From: Paenibacillus apiarius
GTDB taxonomy: Bacteria > Bacillota > Bacilli > Paenibacillales > Paenibacillaceae
Direction of reading: 5' to 3'
Assembly (NCBI RefSeq): GCF_017052585.1
Contig: NZ_JAFFHZ010000001.1
Span: 1,550,001 to 1,614,000 of the forward strand
Length of the DNA stretch: 64,000 nucleotides
The translations under genes were made by a program, and so were the position numbers. Positions within the stretch are counted from its first letter, which is position 1, and each line of letters opens with the position of its first letter. Positions 19,383-28,057 of the stretch are shown piece by piece. The notes under the pieces were generated by a model that was given only the letters and a program-made list of their open reading frames with translations, searched no databases and had not been told where the DNA came from.

Positions 19383-19415
19383 GAAAATGCTCTTCTATAC
19401 CAGAGGAGCATTTTC
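19383..19415 (+). terminator. Rho-independent terminator after the cohesin-type gene
   Basis: 10-bp stem GAAAATGCTC / GAGCATTTTC with a 13-nt loop starts 8 nt after the stop codon; T-rich arm. Confidence 0.75.
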
Positions 19416-19561
19416 TATGTTTATGAGGTCCTTTATGTGCTGACAGGAGCTTAAGATCGATCTGCAAGCGATAGTCCCTTGTCGGCAAGAGCGGGCCTAG
19501 AGCTAGTCTGGTTAGGCAGGATTAATATCGTTGATTAGCGGGGAACTGAAAAGAATATAGC

Positions 19562-19586
19562 AAAAAAACGGCATCTCTGCCGTTTT
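19562..19586 (-). terminator. Terminator of tRNA-Lys
   Basis: 9-bp stem AAAACGGCA / TGCCGTTTT with a 4-nt loop, followed on the minus strand by seven T residues, 12 nt after the tRNA 3' end. Confidence 0.85.
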
Positions 19587-19597
19587 GATTACATAAC

Positions 19598-19673
19598 TGG
19601 TGGGTTCTGAGGGGCTCGAACCCTCGACCTGATGATTAAGAGTCAACTGCTCTACCAACTGAGCTAAGAACCC
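19598..19673 (-). tRNA. tRNA-Lys (anticodon CUU)
   Basis: 76 nt including an encoded CCA. Acceptor stem GGGTTCT / AGAACCC, D-arm GCTC-AGTTGGTA-GAGC, anticodon loop CTCTTAA with anticodon CTT, T-arm GAGGG-TTCGAGC-CCCTC. The anticodon stem GTTGA / TCATC has a T-T mismatch at its second pair; everything else pairs normally. Confidence 0.95.
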
Positions 19674-19871
19674 ATATTCGATACTGGGTTCAAGGGGGAT
19701 CGCTACATCCCGATTGAACGAAGCTATTATGGTGAGTGGCACCACTAAGTGATAATCTCCATAACTGGCTACTTCTTTATTCTAGACCTTTTGAGCAGAT
19801 TTGTAAACTTATTTATCCTGACTAATTTTTGGTGAGTTTTCCTATTTTGGAACCTCAGATGGGGCATTATT

Positions 19872-19964
19872 TTAGGGATGTGCTCCATGTTTTAGCTGCC
19901 TTCCATGCGTATGTCTGATGTCATGAATCGCAATAGCTGGATGCTTTTTATGTAGCGGGAGACC
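19872..19964 (-). pseudogene. Tyrosine recombinase (integrase) C-terminal remnant
   Basis: A short frame reads HPAIAIHDIRHTHGRQLKHG then AHP and stop. This is the box II motif of phage-type integrases (HDLRHTHA..L...G.HP). No start, no catalytic tyrosine region and no rest of the protein are present. It lies about 200 bp upstream of tRNA-Lys, a typical attachment-site neighbourhood, so it probably marks a lost integrative element. Confidence 0.55.
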
Positions 19965-20055
19965 TCATCACTATCATTGACGAAATCTCCCACTATGAGG
20001 ATTAAAGTACTAATGCATGAAATTAACAGAACAAATAACCATAACTTCGATTCCT

Positions 20056-22542
20056 TTATTCTTCTTGAATCATTATTTTGACATTCGTATGAGCAGCGGC
20101 TGGAGTGTTGGCTGTAAAGAGTACCTTCGCATCACTTGTCGCTACGTTCCATCCTGTAATTATATTTCCAAATGCTTGTGCAATTTTCGTTGCTACATCA
20201 GCTGCCGACTCTGTACCCGTGAGTGTCACATTTACAGAGATAGGTGCCGACCCATCCGTAAACGTTACATGAAGGTTTCCTGCTGCTTTGGCACCATTAG
20301 TGATCGTTAATGCTGCAACTTTCGTGCCACCTACAGTCGTTGCAGCCCCTGCTGTGGTAATCGTGCTACTCGGCGTTCCTACTCCTGTTAACATTTCTTC
20401 TACCGTTACGGCAACATTATCATTATTCGCTGCTGGTGCTTGAGCTGTGAACTTCACATTCGCACCGCTTGCTGTTACATCCCATCCGCTAATCGATGTG
20501 CCAAACGCCATAGCGATAGCGTTGGCTACCTCCTCAGCCGTTTCTGTTCCTACTATAGATACATTTACAGAGACGGGAGTTGTACCGTCGGTGTAATTCA
20601 CATAGAGCGATCCTGGAGCTGTTGCTCCGTTGAGCACCGCTAAGGTTACAACTTGCTCAATCCCCGTATTAGCTGTAGCATCACCTAAGGTAGTAATCGT
20701 ACTATCTGGCATTCCTATTCCTGTGTAATCTCCCGATAGTCTTGCTACAGCCTTTGTATTATTAGCAGCGGGAGCATTGGCTGTAAATATTACTCTCGAA
20801 CTGTTTGTAGATACGTTCCAACCCGGAATAGAGCTGCCGAATGCGGCAGCAATTTTATCCGCTAGCTGAGCCCCTGTTTCTGTGTCCAGCGTCATTACAT
20901 TTACAGTTACAGATGCTACACCATCCATGAATTTAACGCCAACAGGTCCTCCGCCTGATATAGAACCGGGAAGCGTCAATGTTACAACCTGTGATGTGTT
21001 TGAGCCTAAGTTACCAGGAGTAGTTATTGTGCTTCTTGGTGCGCCTACTCCCGACGCCTCAAAGACAATTACTGAAACATTTTCATTATTCGTCGCTGGT
21101 GTTTGGGCTGTGAACTGGACATCTGAACCGCTCGTCGTCACATTCCAGCCCGGAATAGAGCTGTCGAATGCGGCAGCGATTTTCTCAGCTACCTCCTCAG
21201 CCGTTTCTGTTCCTGCTAAGTCGATTTTTACACGAACAGGCGTTGTGCCATCCGTGAACTCCGCATAGAACGAATCTTTCACTTTTGCACCGTTCGTTAT
21301 CGATAATGTTGCGACTTGCGCAGTGCCTGCAATTGCCTCAACGCCTGAGGTAGTAATCGTACTATTTAACGTACCCACTCCTGTTGCGATATCCTCTACT
21401 GTAGCTTTCACATTCGCATTATTCGCTGCAGGAGCGTCAGCTGTAAAGAGTACATTTGTACCGCTTGCAGTTACACTCCACCCCTTTATAGTCGATCCAA
21501 ATGCCGTAGCAATTTCTGCTGCTACATTAGCCGCAGTCTCTGCACCAGTCAGTGTTACATTTACAGACACAGGTGTCGTTCCATCCGTGAACGTTGCACG
21601 AAGTGTTCCCGCTACTGTTGCATCATTCATTATCGTTAGTGTTGCAACTTGAGCGGCACCCGTAGTCGATGAATTTTCTATGGTAGTCGTATATGTCACA
21701 CCGGTAACAGTAGGTAACGCTGGTTCTGGTTCTGGTTCTGGTTTTGGTTTTGATTCTGGCTTTGATTCAGATTCAGATTCGGACTTAGATTCATATATAT
21801 ATATGATTTCAGTTTTAGTTTTAGATTCAGATTTAGTTTCTAGTTCAGTTTTAGAATTAGCTTCCGGTTTTGTTTCTGGTGTAGGAGTCGTAGGAGTCTT
21901 GCCGTTATTGTTTGTAGGTGTCTCTGGAGTTGAGCTTTTCGCTCTATCCAGCATCACAACGGCCTCTGCCCGAGTAATGTATGCTTTCGGTTTAAAAGTA
22001 TGGTCTGAATACCCTATAATAATGTTTTTGGATGCTGTAGCACCTACTACACCTTTGCTCCATGACGCTATTGTTGAAGCATCTTTAAATACATTTGCTG
22101 TCTGTTCCTCGTTAGACATATTCAACAGATTTCCTACAATAACTGCCGCTTCTTGGCGGCTTAGGAATTTGGAACTGCGTATAGACTTATCTGCATAGCC
22201 TTGTATGTAGCCTTCCTTTACTGCTTTCTGAACTTCTGTGTATTCCCAATTTGATTCTTTCATATCAGTGAAGCTTATGTTAGTAGTTTGATTGAATTGA
22301 AACAAACGATTAACTAGAGCCATGAATTCTCCACGCGTAATGGTGTTATTCGGTTTGAGAGAACCGTCGGGGTATCCCTTGATCAGACCTTGAGCAATCC
22401 AGTTTCTTAATTGGTTTTCCGCCCAATGTCCTTCAATATCCGAATAAATCGTTTGACCGAACGCAACTCCGATTGAGGCAAACATTAAACTTATCATTAG
22501 AACGATGGTCAAAACTTTACGGGCAATTTTTCTAGCGATCAT
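20056..22542 (-). CDS. S-layer-homology protein with five tandem ~105-residue repeats
   Basis: 828 residues. Signal peptide about 1-29. Three SLH domains span about residues 31-205 (YSDIEGHWAE, ITRGEFMALVNRL, YITRAEAVVMLDRA) and should bind pyruvylated secondary cell-wall polymer. A charged linker of about 70 residues rich in Pro, Thr, Glu, Lys and Ser follows. Then come five tandem repeats to the C-terminus, each with QVATLTI-like, FTDGTTPVSVNV and PAANN stretches. The repeats resemble bacterial surface/phage-tail adhesin repeats; no catalytic domain was recognised. GGAGG precedes the ATG by 6 nt. It is probably a surface-layer or adhesive protein. Confidence 0.85.
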   Translation of the reverse strand: MIARKIARKVLTIVLMISLMFASIGVAFGQTIYSDIEGHWAENQLRNWIAQGLIKGYPDGSLKPNNTITRGEFMALVNRLFQFNQTTNISFTDMKESNWEYTEVQKAVKEGYIQGYADKSIRSSKFLSRQEAAVIVGNLLNMSNEEQTANVFKDASTIASWSKGVVGATASKNIIIGYSDHTFKPKAYITRAEAVVMLDRAKSSTPETPTNNNGKTPTTPTPETKPEANSKTELETKSESKTKTEIIYIYESKSESESESKPESKPKPEPEPEPALPTVTGVTYTTTIENSSTTGAAQVATLTIMNDATVAGTLRATFTDGTTPVSVNVTLTGAETAANVAAEIATAFGSTIKGWSVTASGTNVLFTADAPAANNANVKATVEDIATGVGTLNSTITTSGVEAIAGTAQVATLSITNGAKVKDSFYAEFTDGTTPVRVKIDLAGTETAEEVAEKIAAAFDSSIPGWNVTTSGSDVQFTAQTPATNNENVSVIVFEASGVGAPRSTITTPGNLGSNTSQVVTLTLPGSISGGGPVGVKFMDGVASVTVNVMTLDTETGAQLADKIAAAFGSSIPGWNVSTNSSRVIFTANAPAANNTKAVARLSGDYTGIGMPDSTITTLGDATANTGIEQVVTLAVLNGATAPGSLYVNYTDGTTPVSVNVSIVGTETAEEVANAIAMAFGTSISGWDVTASGANVKFTAQAPAANNDNVAVTVEEMLTGVGTPSSTITTAGAATTVGGTKVAALTITNGAKAAGNLHVTFTDGSAPISVNVTLTGTESAADVATKIAQAFGNIITGWNVATSDAKVLFTANTPAAAHTNVKIMIQEE

Positions 22543-22556
22543 TTGAAACCTCCACT

Positions 22557-22670
22557 TTAACTATATTTTTCTATGGTGCTCAAAACAGGAGTTAACCAGC
22601 CCCTTCTGGATTCACGCTTGGAATCGTATTTGGGTAATAAGTAGTGATTGAGTATGCGCCAATCTGTCAT
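22557..22670 (-). CDS. Possible 37-residue leader peptide upstream of the SLH gene
   Basis: An ATG at 22670 with a near-perfect ribosome site (AAGGAG, 8-nt spacing) opens a 37-codon frame starting MTDWRILNHYLLPKYD. It ends 14 nt before the SLH start. The protein is basic and has no signal sequence. It is either a small protein or a translated leader of the SLH transcript; I do not recognise it. Confidence 0.35.
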   Translation of the reverse strand: MTDWRILNHYLLPKYDSKRESRRGWLTPVLSTIEKYS

Positions 22671-22825
22671 GACAACCACTCCTTAGGACCTATATTTTAT
22701 TACTTTCAATTTATCGGCTTCCCATAACCTTTTTATTAGGAAGAAAATCTCAGGAGAGTAATGGAATCCATACAAGTAGGTTTATCAACAAGCAGACGGA
22801 CTTTAAGCAAATATGTGCTGAATAA

Positions 22826-22852
22826 CTAAAAAAGCAACCTGTTAAAGGTTGC
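22826..22852 (-). terminator. Hairpin with U-tract (minus strand)
   Basis: Stem GCAACCT / AGGTTGC with a 5-nt loop, followed on the minus strand by six T. It is the second terminator-like hairpin downstream of the serine hydrolase. Confidence 0.5.
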
Positions 22853-23002
22853 ATGAGGATGCGATTTCGTTGACGAGCCTAAAAAACTTTCAGATCCATA
22901 AGTTCGTCTGCCAACCGCGAACCATTTCGTCGTGGGTAAGGTTGCTTTCATTGTTAGTTCAATCTTTGATTAATCATCTTGATGTTACTCTCTATGGCCG
23001 CA

Positions 23003-23050
23003 CAAAAAAAGTGCTGCCCCATAAGGTCAGTAATGACCTTAGAGACAGCC
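23003..23050 (-). terminator. Terminator of the serine hydrolase gene
   Basis: Long hairpin: inner stem TAAGGTCA / TGACCTTA and outer GCTGTC / GGGCAGC with a small internal loop, ending in seven T on the minus strand. It lies 19 nt after the stop codon. Confidence 0.8.
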
Positions 23051-23068
23051 TTTTAGACAAGCCTGTAT

Positions 23069-25198
23069 TTATTTTTTTAATGAAATCTCAAATTTGGAGC
23101 CAACTTCTCCTGCAAATACGATTCTACCGTTATCCGGTAATAAGGCCTGATTCTTACCGCTGATCACGGTGTGGTTGATGCAAATACCTGCTTGATCATA
23201 GACTGCAAAGGAACCATTCGAAGGCATCTTAACCGTCATGACCTTTCCTTTGGCGGCAGCTGGAACTGAATACCATTTGGCAAGACCGTCCGCTTGGATC
23301 GTTGTCGAGGATTGCTTACCCGAATAGAGTGGTTTTACAAGTTCCTCACTAGCGTATAAGTTACCTGCTGCCGTAAAATACTCTACTCCATTCTCCTTAA
23401 AGAAGTTGATTTCCATTGTATCTCGACCAGCCATAGTAGGGATTTGCAGTGTGTTGGCTGCTTTGTTTGCATCAATGATCTTATTATTTAACAAATAACC
23501 AGGAACATCCTTAATCATATTAAATTGTAGAACTGGCCCACCGTTGAAATAGATCATCGATGAGTATTTCTCACTTAATACGTAATATTTTTTATTTTCA
23601 CGCTCTTTCCATGCGGCAGTGATATCGTGGGATAATTCATTGGCTTCAAGCTTCTCTGCCTTATACTCTGAGAAAGCTAACTGTCCAAGCCCCGGTATGG
23701 ATATATATGAGCGGGACCACAAGTAAGTGCGTCCATTTTTCTCAACGACGAATTTGTACTTTTGCGTGCCCTCCTCGTTTACAAAAGAACCATCTGCCGT
23801 ATACGTATACTTTTGGGAAGGATTGTTTGGAGTCGTGATCGTGGATAAAGACAATTCGCCCACAGGATTCATTTCTACCTTCATTAATGCACCTGAACCT
23901 CCACCATAAATACCTGCATGCTGGGATAATTCCTGAGGCATATCCGCCTTTATAGGTACGCCATGCGACTTCGCTGGCTTCCGTTCTTTAATAACATCTT
24001 TCTCTTGCAGCGCGCTAAGCAGCAGTTCATTTGCTATCAATTGATCTGTTGCGCTTGAGCCACCTGAAGAGAGAACAGCCGCAGCCATGTTGTATTCCGG
24101 GAGCACGACTAACGATGAATGATAGGACGTCGTATCTCCACCTTTCGTAATTGCCTTAATGCCATATTGATTGTATGGAAACAAGTTTACACTATCCCAT
24201 CCTAAGCCGTATGATAAAGACGTATCGCCCTCTTCCGGCCACATGCCTCTTTTATACTCTGCTTGTTCCATGGCTGATACCGATTTGGTAGAAAGAATAC
24301 CATCGACTTCTCCCGTGAAAATCTGTGAGAATTTAACCATATCTTCAGCTGTGGAGTAAATGCCTCCTGTTGCAATGATGTTATAATTCTCTTGTGGAAG
24401 TTGTCCCTGATAATTAGGGTGATAGACCCCCGCCAGTGTCGCCGAATCCACAAGATCCTGCGGTGTTTTTGTGTTGTTCATTTCTAGAGGAACTGTAAAA
24501 TACTTGTGTATAAATGCTGTAAAGCCCATGCCGCTAACTCTCTCTACCAATATTTCAGCTAACGAAAAACCAACGTTATTGTATACCGAGAACACGCCTG
24601 GAGCTGCTTTTAAGTCCTGGGTTGCCAATTCCTCCAACAATGTATCATGTGCATAAGTATCATTATCATCATACAATGTTGAATTTGGGCCCGTGTATCC
24701 ATGAAGACCGGAGGAATGATTCAGCAGCATGCGTGGTGTAATCTGTTTGTAACGGTTGTCTTTCATCTTAAAATCAGGTAAATATTTCGCAACGGGCAAA
24801 TCTAAATCTAACTTGCTCTCGTCTACAAGCTTCATAACAGCCGCCGCGAGCACCACTTTGCTCGTAGAACCTATACCATACTTCGTATCGGAAGTAAGAG
24901 GTACATTTCCCTTTATGTCGTTTTTGCCAGCATGCCCTGAAATGACAATCTCTCCATCATCAATGAGCGCATATTGCAGACTTGTAGTGCCGTAAGTTTC
25001 TGTTAGCAGTTTAGCTTTCTCAGCAGCTATTTTTTTAGTTGCATCAAAAGTAAGATGACTGCTGTTATTGGTGGCCGTTGCGGCCATTGCAGACATTGGA
25101 GCAAGCATCGTTAGCACGAGGGTAAAAGCGACTATTGAAGTCCGTTTTCTACCTGTTCTCGTGCCCATCCTCATTTTCATTACCTCGCTTCGTTTCAC
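23069..25198 (-). CDS. Secreted serine hydrolase of the beta-lactamase/penicillin-binding class C family
   Basis: 709 residues from GTG 25198. Signal peptide to about residue 39 (MSAMAA). The catalytic SxxK is STSK (about residue 111), the YxN is YNN (in [10 protein letters not shown]), and KGGDT replaces the third KTG-like motif. The hydrolase domain covers about residues 45-390; the remaining ~300 residues form beta-rich C-terminal domains seen in larger class C-like esterases and D-Ala-D-Ala carboxypeptidases. I favour the GTG because AGGAG lies 9 nt upstream and both features are kept in the duplicated copy at 26.4 kb, where an alternative ATG is lost. Substrate unknown. Confidence 0.82.
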   Translation of the reverse strand: MKRSEVMKMRMGTRTGRKRTSIVAFTLVLTMLAPMSAMAATATNNSSHLTFDATKKIAAEKAKLLTETYGTTSLQYALIDDGEIVISGHAGKNDIKGNVPLTSDTKYGIGSTSKVVLAAAVMKLVDESKLDLDLPVAKYLPDFKMKDNRYKQITPRMLLNHSSGLHGYTGPNSTLYDDNDTYAHDTLLEELATQDLKAAPGVFSVYNNVGFSLAEILVERVSGMGFTAFIHKYFTVPLEMNNTKTPQDLVDSATLAGVYHPNYQGQLPQENYNIIATGGIYSTAEDMVKFSQIFTGEVDGILSTKSVSAMEQAEYKRGMWPEEGDTSLSYGLGWDSVNLFPYNQYGIKAITKGGDTTSYHSSLVVLPEYNMAAAVLSSGGSSATDQLIANELLLSALQEKDVIKERKPAKSHGVPIKADMPQELSQHAGIYGGGSGALMKVEMNPVGELSLSTITTPNNPSQKYTYTADGSFVNEEGTQKYKFVVEKNGRTYLWSRSYISIPGLGQLAFSEYKAEKLEANELSHDITAAWKERENKKYYVLSEKYSSMIYFNGGPVLQFNMIKDVPGYLLNNKIIDANKAANTLQIPTMAGRDTMEINFFKENGVEYFTAAGNLYASEELVKPLYSGKQSSTTIQADGLAKWYSVPAAAKGKVMTVKMPSNGSFAVYDQAGICINHTVISGKNQALLPDNGRIVFAGEVGSKFEISLKK

Positions 25199-25316
25199 TC
25201 GCATCTTCTCCTGTCTTCATCGGTTTATTGGGCTACCTTAACGGGCCGCTAAGGAAAGCTTATATAACGAAGATGTACTCCCTGTGACTACAATATGAAC
25301 GGAGTATGAACAGCCC
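25199..25316 (-). promoter_or_regulatory. Control region of the serine hydrolase with 11-bp-period direct repeats
   Basis: Two copies of GTTCATA (complement at 25294-25300 and 25305-25311) are spaced exactly 11 bp, the arrangement bound by OmpR/PhoB-type regulators. Downstream, TATAAG serves as a likely -10. The same block occurs again at 26578-26595. The neighbouring two-component system (26.7-28.7 kb) is the obvious candidate regulator. Confidence 0.55.
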
Positions 25317-25372
25317 CAAAAATGCTACGGCATACAAAAGAATCTCGGCCGGGTTCTCTTTCACAAACAGCG

Positions 25373-25398
25373 AAAAAACCGTCCTAAAGGACGGTTTT
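25373..25398 (-). terminator. Terminator of the alpha/beta hydrolase gene
   Basis: Stem AAAACCGTCC / GGACGGTTTT with a 4-nt loop and six T on the minus strand, about 50 nt past the stop. Confidence 0.8.
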
Positions 25399-25449
25399 AT
25401 ATCACTTATTCACATGCACAAAATAGTGGAGAGACCTTTTTCAGTGCGC

Positions 25450-26391
25450 TTATTTTATTTCTTCCATAAATTTTCTAAAGTTTTCAGCTATTTCTTTTGA
25501 TTTCGTATGGTGTAGATAATGTTCTCCTTCAAGTTTCATCACTTTTCCATGTACAGAATCTTTGACTTGCTCTTCATGCAGGGGTATCCAACCTTTCACG
25601 CTTGTATTATTCGCTTGTATAAAGAAAATAAGAGGAAGATTTTTTGGGAATGTTAAATGTTGAGCACCTTTAAAATTAGAAGAAATATGTTTCATTTCAT
25701 TCAAGGTAGTGGCATTATTCCCGTTTCTATTCGAAATCATGCTCATTTGTTCTTTTGTTTTATCATCAAATGCTAATGAAGCATAGGGGTCACCACTTAC
25801 TTTCTTGACCAATCTTAAGAGACCTGATTGTTTGAGAAATTTAAACGTTTTTAATGGGAATTTAACATCCATACCGGGTTGTGTTGGAACACTACTATCG
25901 ATTCCGACAAATGCACTCACTTCGTTTGGATATTTGTTCACATAATCCAGTCCGTAAATGCCTGCAATGGAATGGCCCATTAGAGTGAATCGGTTAATAT
26001 TAAGCTGCTGTAAAGCTTCATGAATTTCACTTACAATATGCTCCGTGCTTCGCTCTTTTTCGGTTTCATCACTTAATCCATAACCGAAAGGCTCTATCAC
26101 GACAACTTTGTAAAATGGAGATAGTTCATCTACTAGCAGCTTAAAATCAAGAGCTGGTGCCGCTGTTCCATAACCAGGTAAGAGCACGACTGTTTCTTCG
26201 CCTTTTCCTTGAATCAATACATTCATCTTTTTCCCATCGACAGTTACAGACTGACCATAGGGTTCTATTTTTCCTTGCTCCGATTTGTTGCAGACAATAT
26301 TAACGATAAAAACAATGGCTAGAAAAAGTACTATTGCTATAGCTATAACTCCTATGGATTTAAGTATAATGAGAAGCGCTTTTTTCATCAT
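25450..26391 (-). CDS. Membrane-anchored alpha/beta hydrolase
   Basis: 313 residues. One N-terminal transmembrane helix (about 7-29) and an extracytoplasmic alpha/beta hydrolase fold. The nucleophile elbow is GHSIAG, the oxyanion region VVLLPGYG, and a C-terminal histidine is in EGEHYLHH. There is no ribosome site before the ATG pair at 26391; instead the ATG follows immediately on the stop (TAA) of a 29-codon frame that has its own good ribosome site. Translation by reinitiation is therefore likely. Confidence 0.8.
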   Translation of the reverse strand: MMKKALLIILKSIGVIAIAIVLFLAIVFIVNIVCNKSEQGKIEPYGQSVTVDGKKMNVLIQGKGEETVVLLPGYGTAAPALDFKLLVDELSPFYKVVVIEPFGYGLSDETEKERSTEHIVSEIHEALQQLNINRFTLMGHSIAGIYGLDYVNKYPNEVSAFVGIDSSVPTQPGMDVKFPLKTFKFLKQSGLLRLVKKVSGDPYASLAFDDKTKEQMSMISNRNGNNATTLNEMKHISSNFKGAQHLTFPKNLPLIFFIQANNTSVKGWIPLHEEQVKDSVHGKVMKLEGEHYLHHTKSKEIAENFRKFMEEIK

Positions 26392-26481
26392 TTATGCGCG
26401 AGGGGTTAGAACGACAATTGAAGCTCGTTTTCTACCTGTACTCGTGCGTATCCTCCTTTTCATTATCACTCTTTGTTCCAC
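26392..26481 (-). pseudogene. Duplicated 5' end of the serine hydrolase gene, now a 29-codon leader frame
   Basis: Starts at GTG 26481 with an AGGAG 9 nt upstream, and reads RTSTGRKRASIVV, closely matching [12 protein letters not shown] of the serine hydrolase N-terminus. It then diverges and stops (TAA) directly against the ATG of the alpha/beta hydrolase. It is the truncated start of a second serine hydrolase copy, kept as a translated leader. Confidence 0.6.
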
Positions 26482-26596
26482 TCGTATCGTCTCCTGTCCC
26501 TATCGGTTTTTTCCGGCTGCCTTAACGGGCAGCTAATGAAAGCTTATACGACGAAGATGTACTCTCTATGACGACAATATGAACGGAGTATGAACA
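26482..26596 (-). promoter_or_regulatory. Duplicated control region upstream of the alpha/beta hydrolase
   Basis: Near-copy of 25199-25316, including both GTTCATA repeats with 11-bp period (complements at 26578-26584 and 26589-26595), the -10-like TATAAG and the AGGAG. It places the alpha/beta hydrolase under the same control as the serine hydrolase. Confidence 0.55.
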
Positions 26597-26598
26597 AG

Positions 26599-26656
26599 CA
26601 AAAAAAATGCTACGGCGTCACATGCAAGGAAGCTTGCACATGAGCCGTAGCATGGA
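26599..26656 (-). terminator. Terminator of the two-component system
   Basis: A stem of ATGCTACGGC with its complement, extended by an inner stem around GCAAG / CTTGC, ends in eight T on the minus strand, 42 nt after the kinase stop. The downstream arm (ATGCTACGG) is also present in the first copy of the duplication near 25321. Confidence 0.85.
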
Positions 26657-26698
26657 GAATGCGATTTAGACAATCCGAGTTATCCCCTATGAATCTAA

Positions 26699-28057
26699 CT
26701 AATCTGTTGGCGTTGTGATTGGCAAGGTGACCATGACGGTCGTTCCTCGGCCGGGTTCACTTTCCACCCGAATGTCGCCTTGGTGTAGCGATACAATCTG
26801 TTTAACGATGGCGAGTCCCATACCGCTGCCGCCATACTTACGACTGTGGGAACGATCAGCCTTAAAGAACCGTTCGAATATACGCTTCTGGTCCTCGAAG
26901 GAAATACCAATGCCCGTGTCGGATATTCGGACGGTCACGTTTTTGATATCTTGTTTGATGCTGACGTCAATAACGCCGCCATCCTTGGAAAATTTGATGC
27001 TATTGCCGAGTATGTTCGTCCATACCTGGTTTAATTGATCATGATCAGCCATTATGCTGACGGCCTTCATATTGAGCTCAAAACGGATGTTGCGAGCCGA
27101 CCATTGCGGTTGGAGCGCGACGATGACTCGCCTGATCTGTTCATCAAGGCTGAACGTGACCAGCCGCAGTTGCTGTGACTGCGATTCAAGCAAACTCAGC
27201 TTGAGCAGGTTATCGCTCATCTTGGACATTCGATCTGCTTCAGCGATGATAATATCGAGATAACGGCTTCGCTCGTTATCTGCGAGGTCTACTTGCTTAA
27301 GCGCTAAAGCATAACCGGATATCGAGGTGAGTGGCGACTGAACCTCATGCGACACGTTCGATACGAAATCCCTACGCATCTGCTCAAGTTGCCGCAGATC
27401 GTGCATCATGTCTTCGAAGCTGCGGGCCAAAGTACCTAGCTCACCCTTTTGTTTAATATTCAACTTGACGTTGAAATCTCCCCCTGCAATCTGCTTAGTC
27501 GCTTTTGTCAGCTTTTTGATCGGTCTGACGAGGAACATGGCAGCAATCAGAATCAATAGGCTTCCTGCGATCAATGAGTAGGTTGAAAAGTTCATAATCC
27601 ACTTGATGAGAAAAGAGGCAGAAGGGGGAGCGATCGGGTACACAAACATCGCTTTTGTTCCCGTTTCTGTTTTTAACGGCAAGCCTAAGAGGGATGAATC
27701 AAGGCCTGTGACTTGAACCATTTTTCCATCCAATACGTCCTTGACTTGTTCCATCGTGACAGTGGAAATATGCTGCCCGCTAAGCGTGCCGTAAGACTGG
27801 AATTGCCCCGTCTCCTCATAAATTCGAATATAATAATTGAGCTGCTTCAATCCACTTAGGTACGTGTCTGCTTCCCGTAATGGGAATGTCTCGTAAATCC
27901 GGGCAATATCCTGGCCAAAATAAAGTAAGTTGACTTGCAAGTTTTCGTTCCATTGATCTTTATATACCCATATTGCCACAAAAAAAGCAATGATCGTGCC
28001 CCCGATGACAGAGGCGAGAAAGGTCAGGACGACGCGTGTATATAAGGATCGGATCAT
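26699..28057 (-). CDS. Sensor histidine kinase (HAMP, OmpR-partner class)
   Basis: 452 residues: TM1 (about 8-30), an extracellular sensor of ~125 residues, TM2 (about 162-183), HAMP (PIKKLTKATKQIAGGDF), HisKA with phospho-acceptor in SNVSHEVQSPLTS, and a complete HATPase with N box (NILGNSIKF), DTGIGI and GSGMGLAIVK. It overlaps the response-regulator stop by ATGA. The pair probably controls the two GTTCATA-bearing promoters downstream. Confidence 0.92.
   Translation of the reverse strand: MIRSLYTRVVLTFLASVIGGTIIAFFVAIWVYKDQWNENLQVNLLYFGQDIARIYETFPLREADTYLSGLKQLNYYIRIYEETGQFQSYGTLSGQHISTVTMEQVKDVLDGKMVQVTGLDSSLLGLPLKTETGTKAMFVYPIAPPSASFLIKWIMNFSTYSLIAGSLLILIAAMFLVRPIKKLTKATKQIAGGDFNVKLNIKQKGELGTLARSFEDMMHDLRQLEQMRRDFVSNVSHEVQSPLTSISGYALALKQVDLADNERSRYLDIIIAEADRMSKMSDNLLKLSLLESQSQQLRLVTFSLDEQIRRVIVALQPQWSARNIRFELNMKAVSIMADHDQLNQVWTNILGNSIKFSKDGGVIDVSIKQDIKNVTVRISDTGIGISFEDQKRIFERFFKADRSHSRKYGGSGMGLAIVKQIVSLHQGDIRVESEPGRGTTVMVTLPITTPTD

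Noticed and set aside
20100..21690. Regularly spaced similar segments that could suggest a CRISPR array
   Set aside because: The period is over 300 bp and the repeats are protein-coding in one frame of the SLH gene.
22764..22829. 22-codon plus-strand frame with AGGAG before the ATG
   Set aside because: The ribosome-site spacing is only 4 nt and the peptide has no signal or family features.
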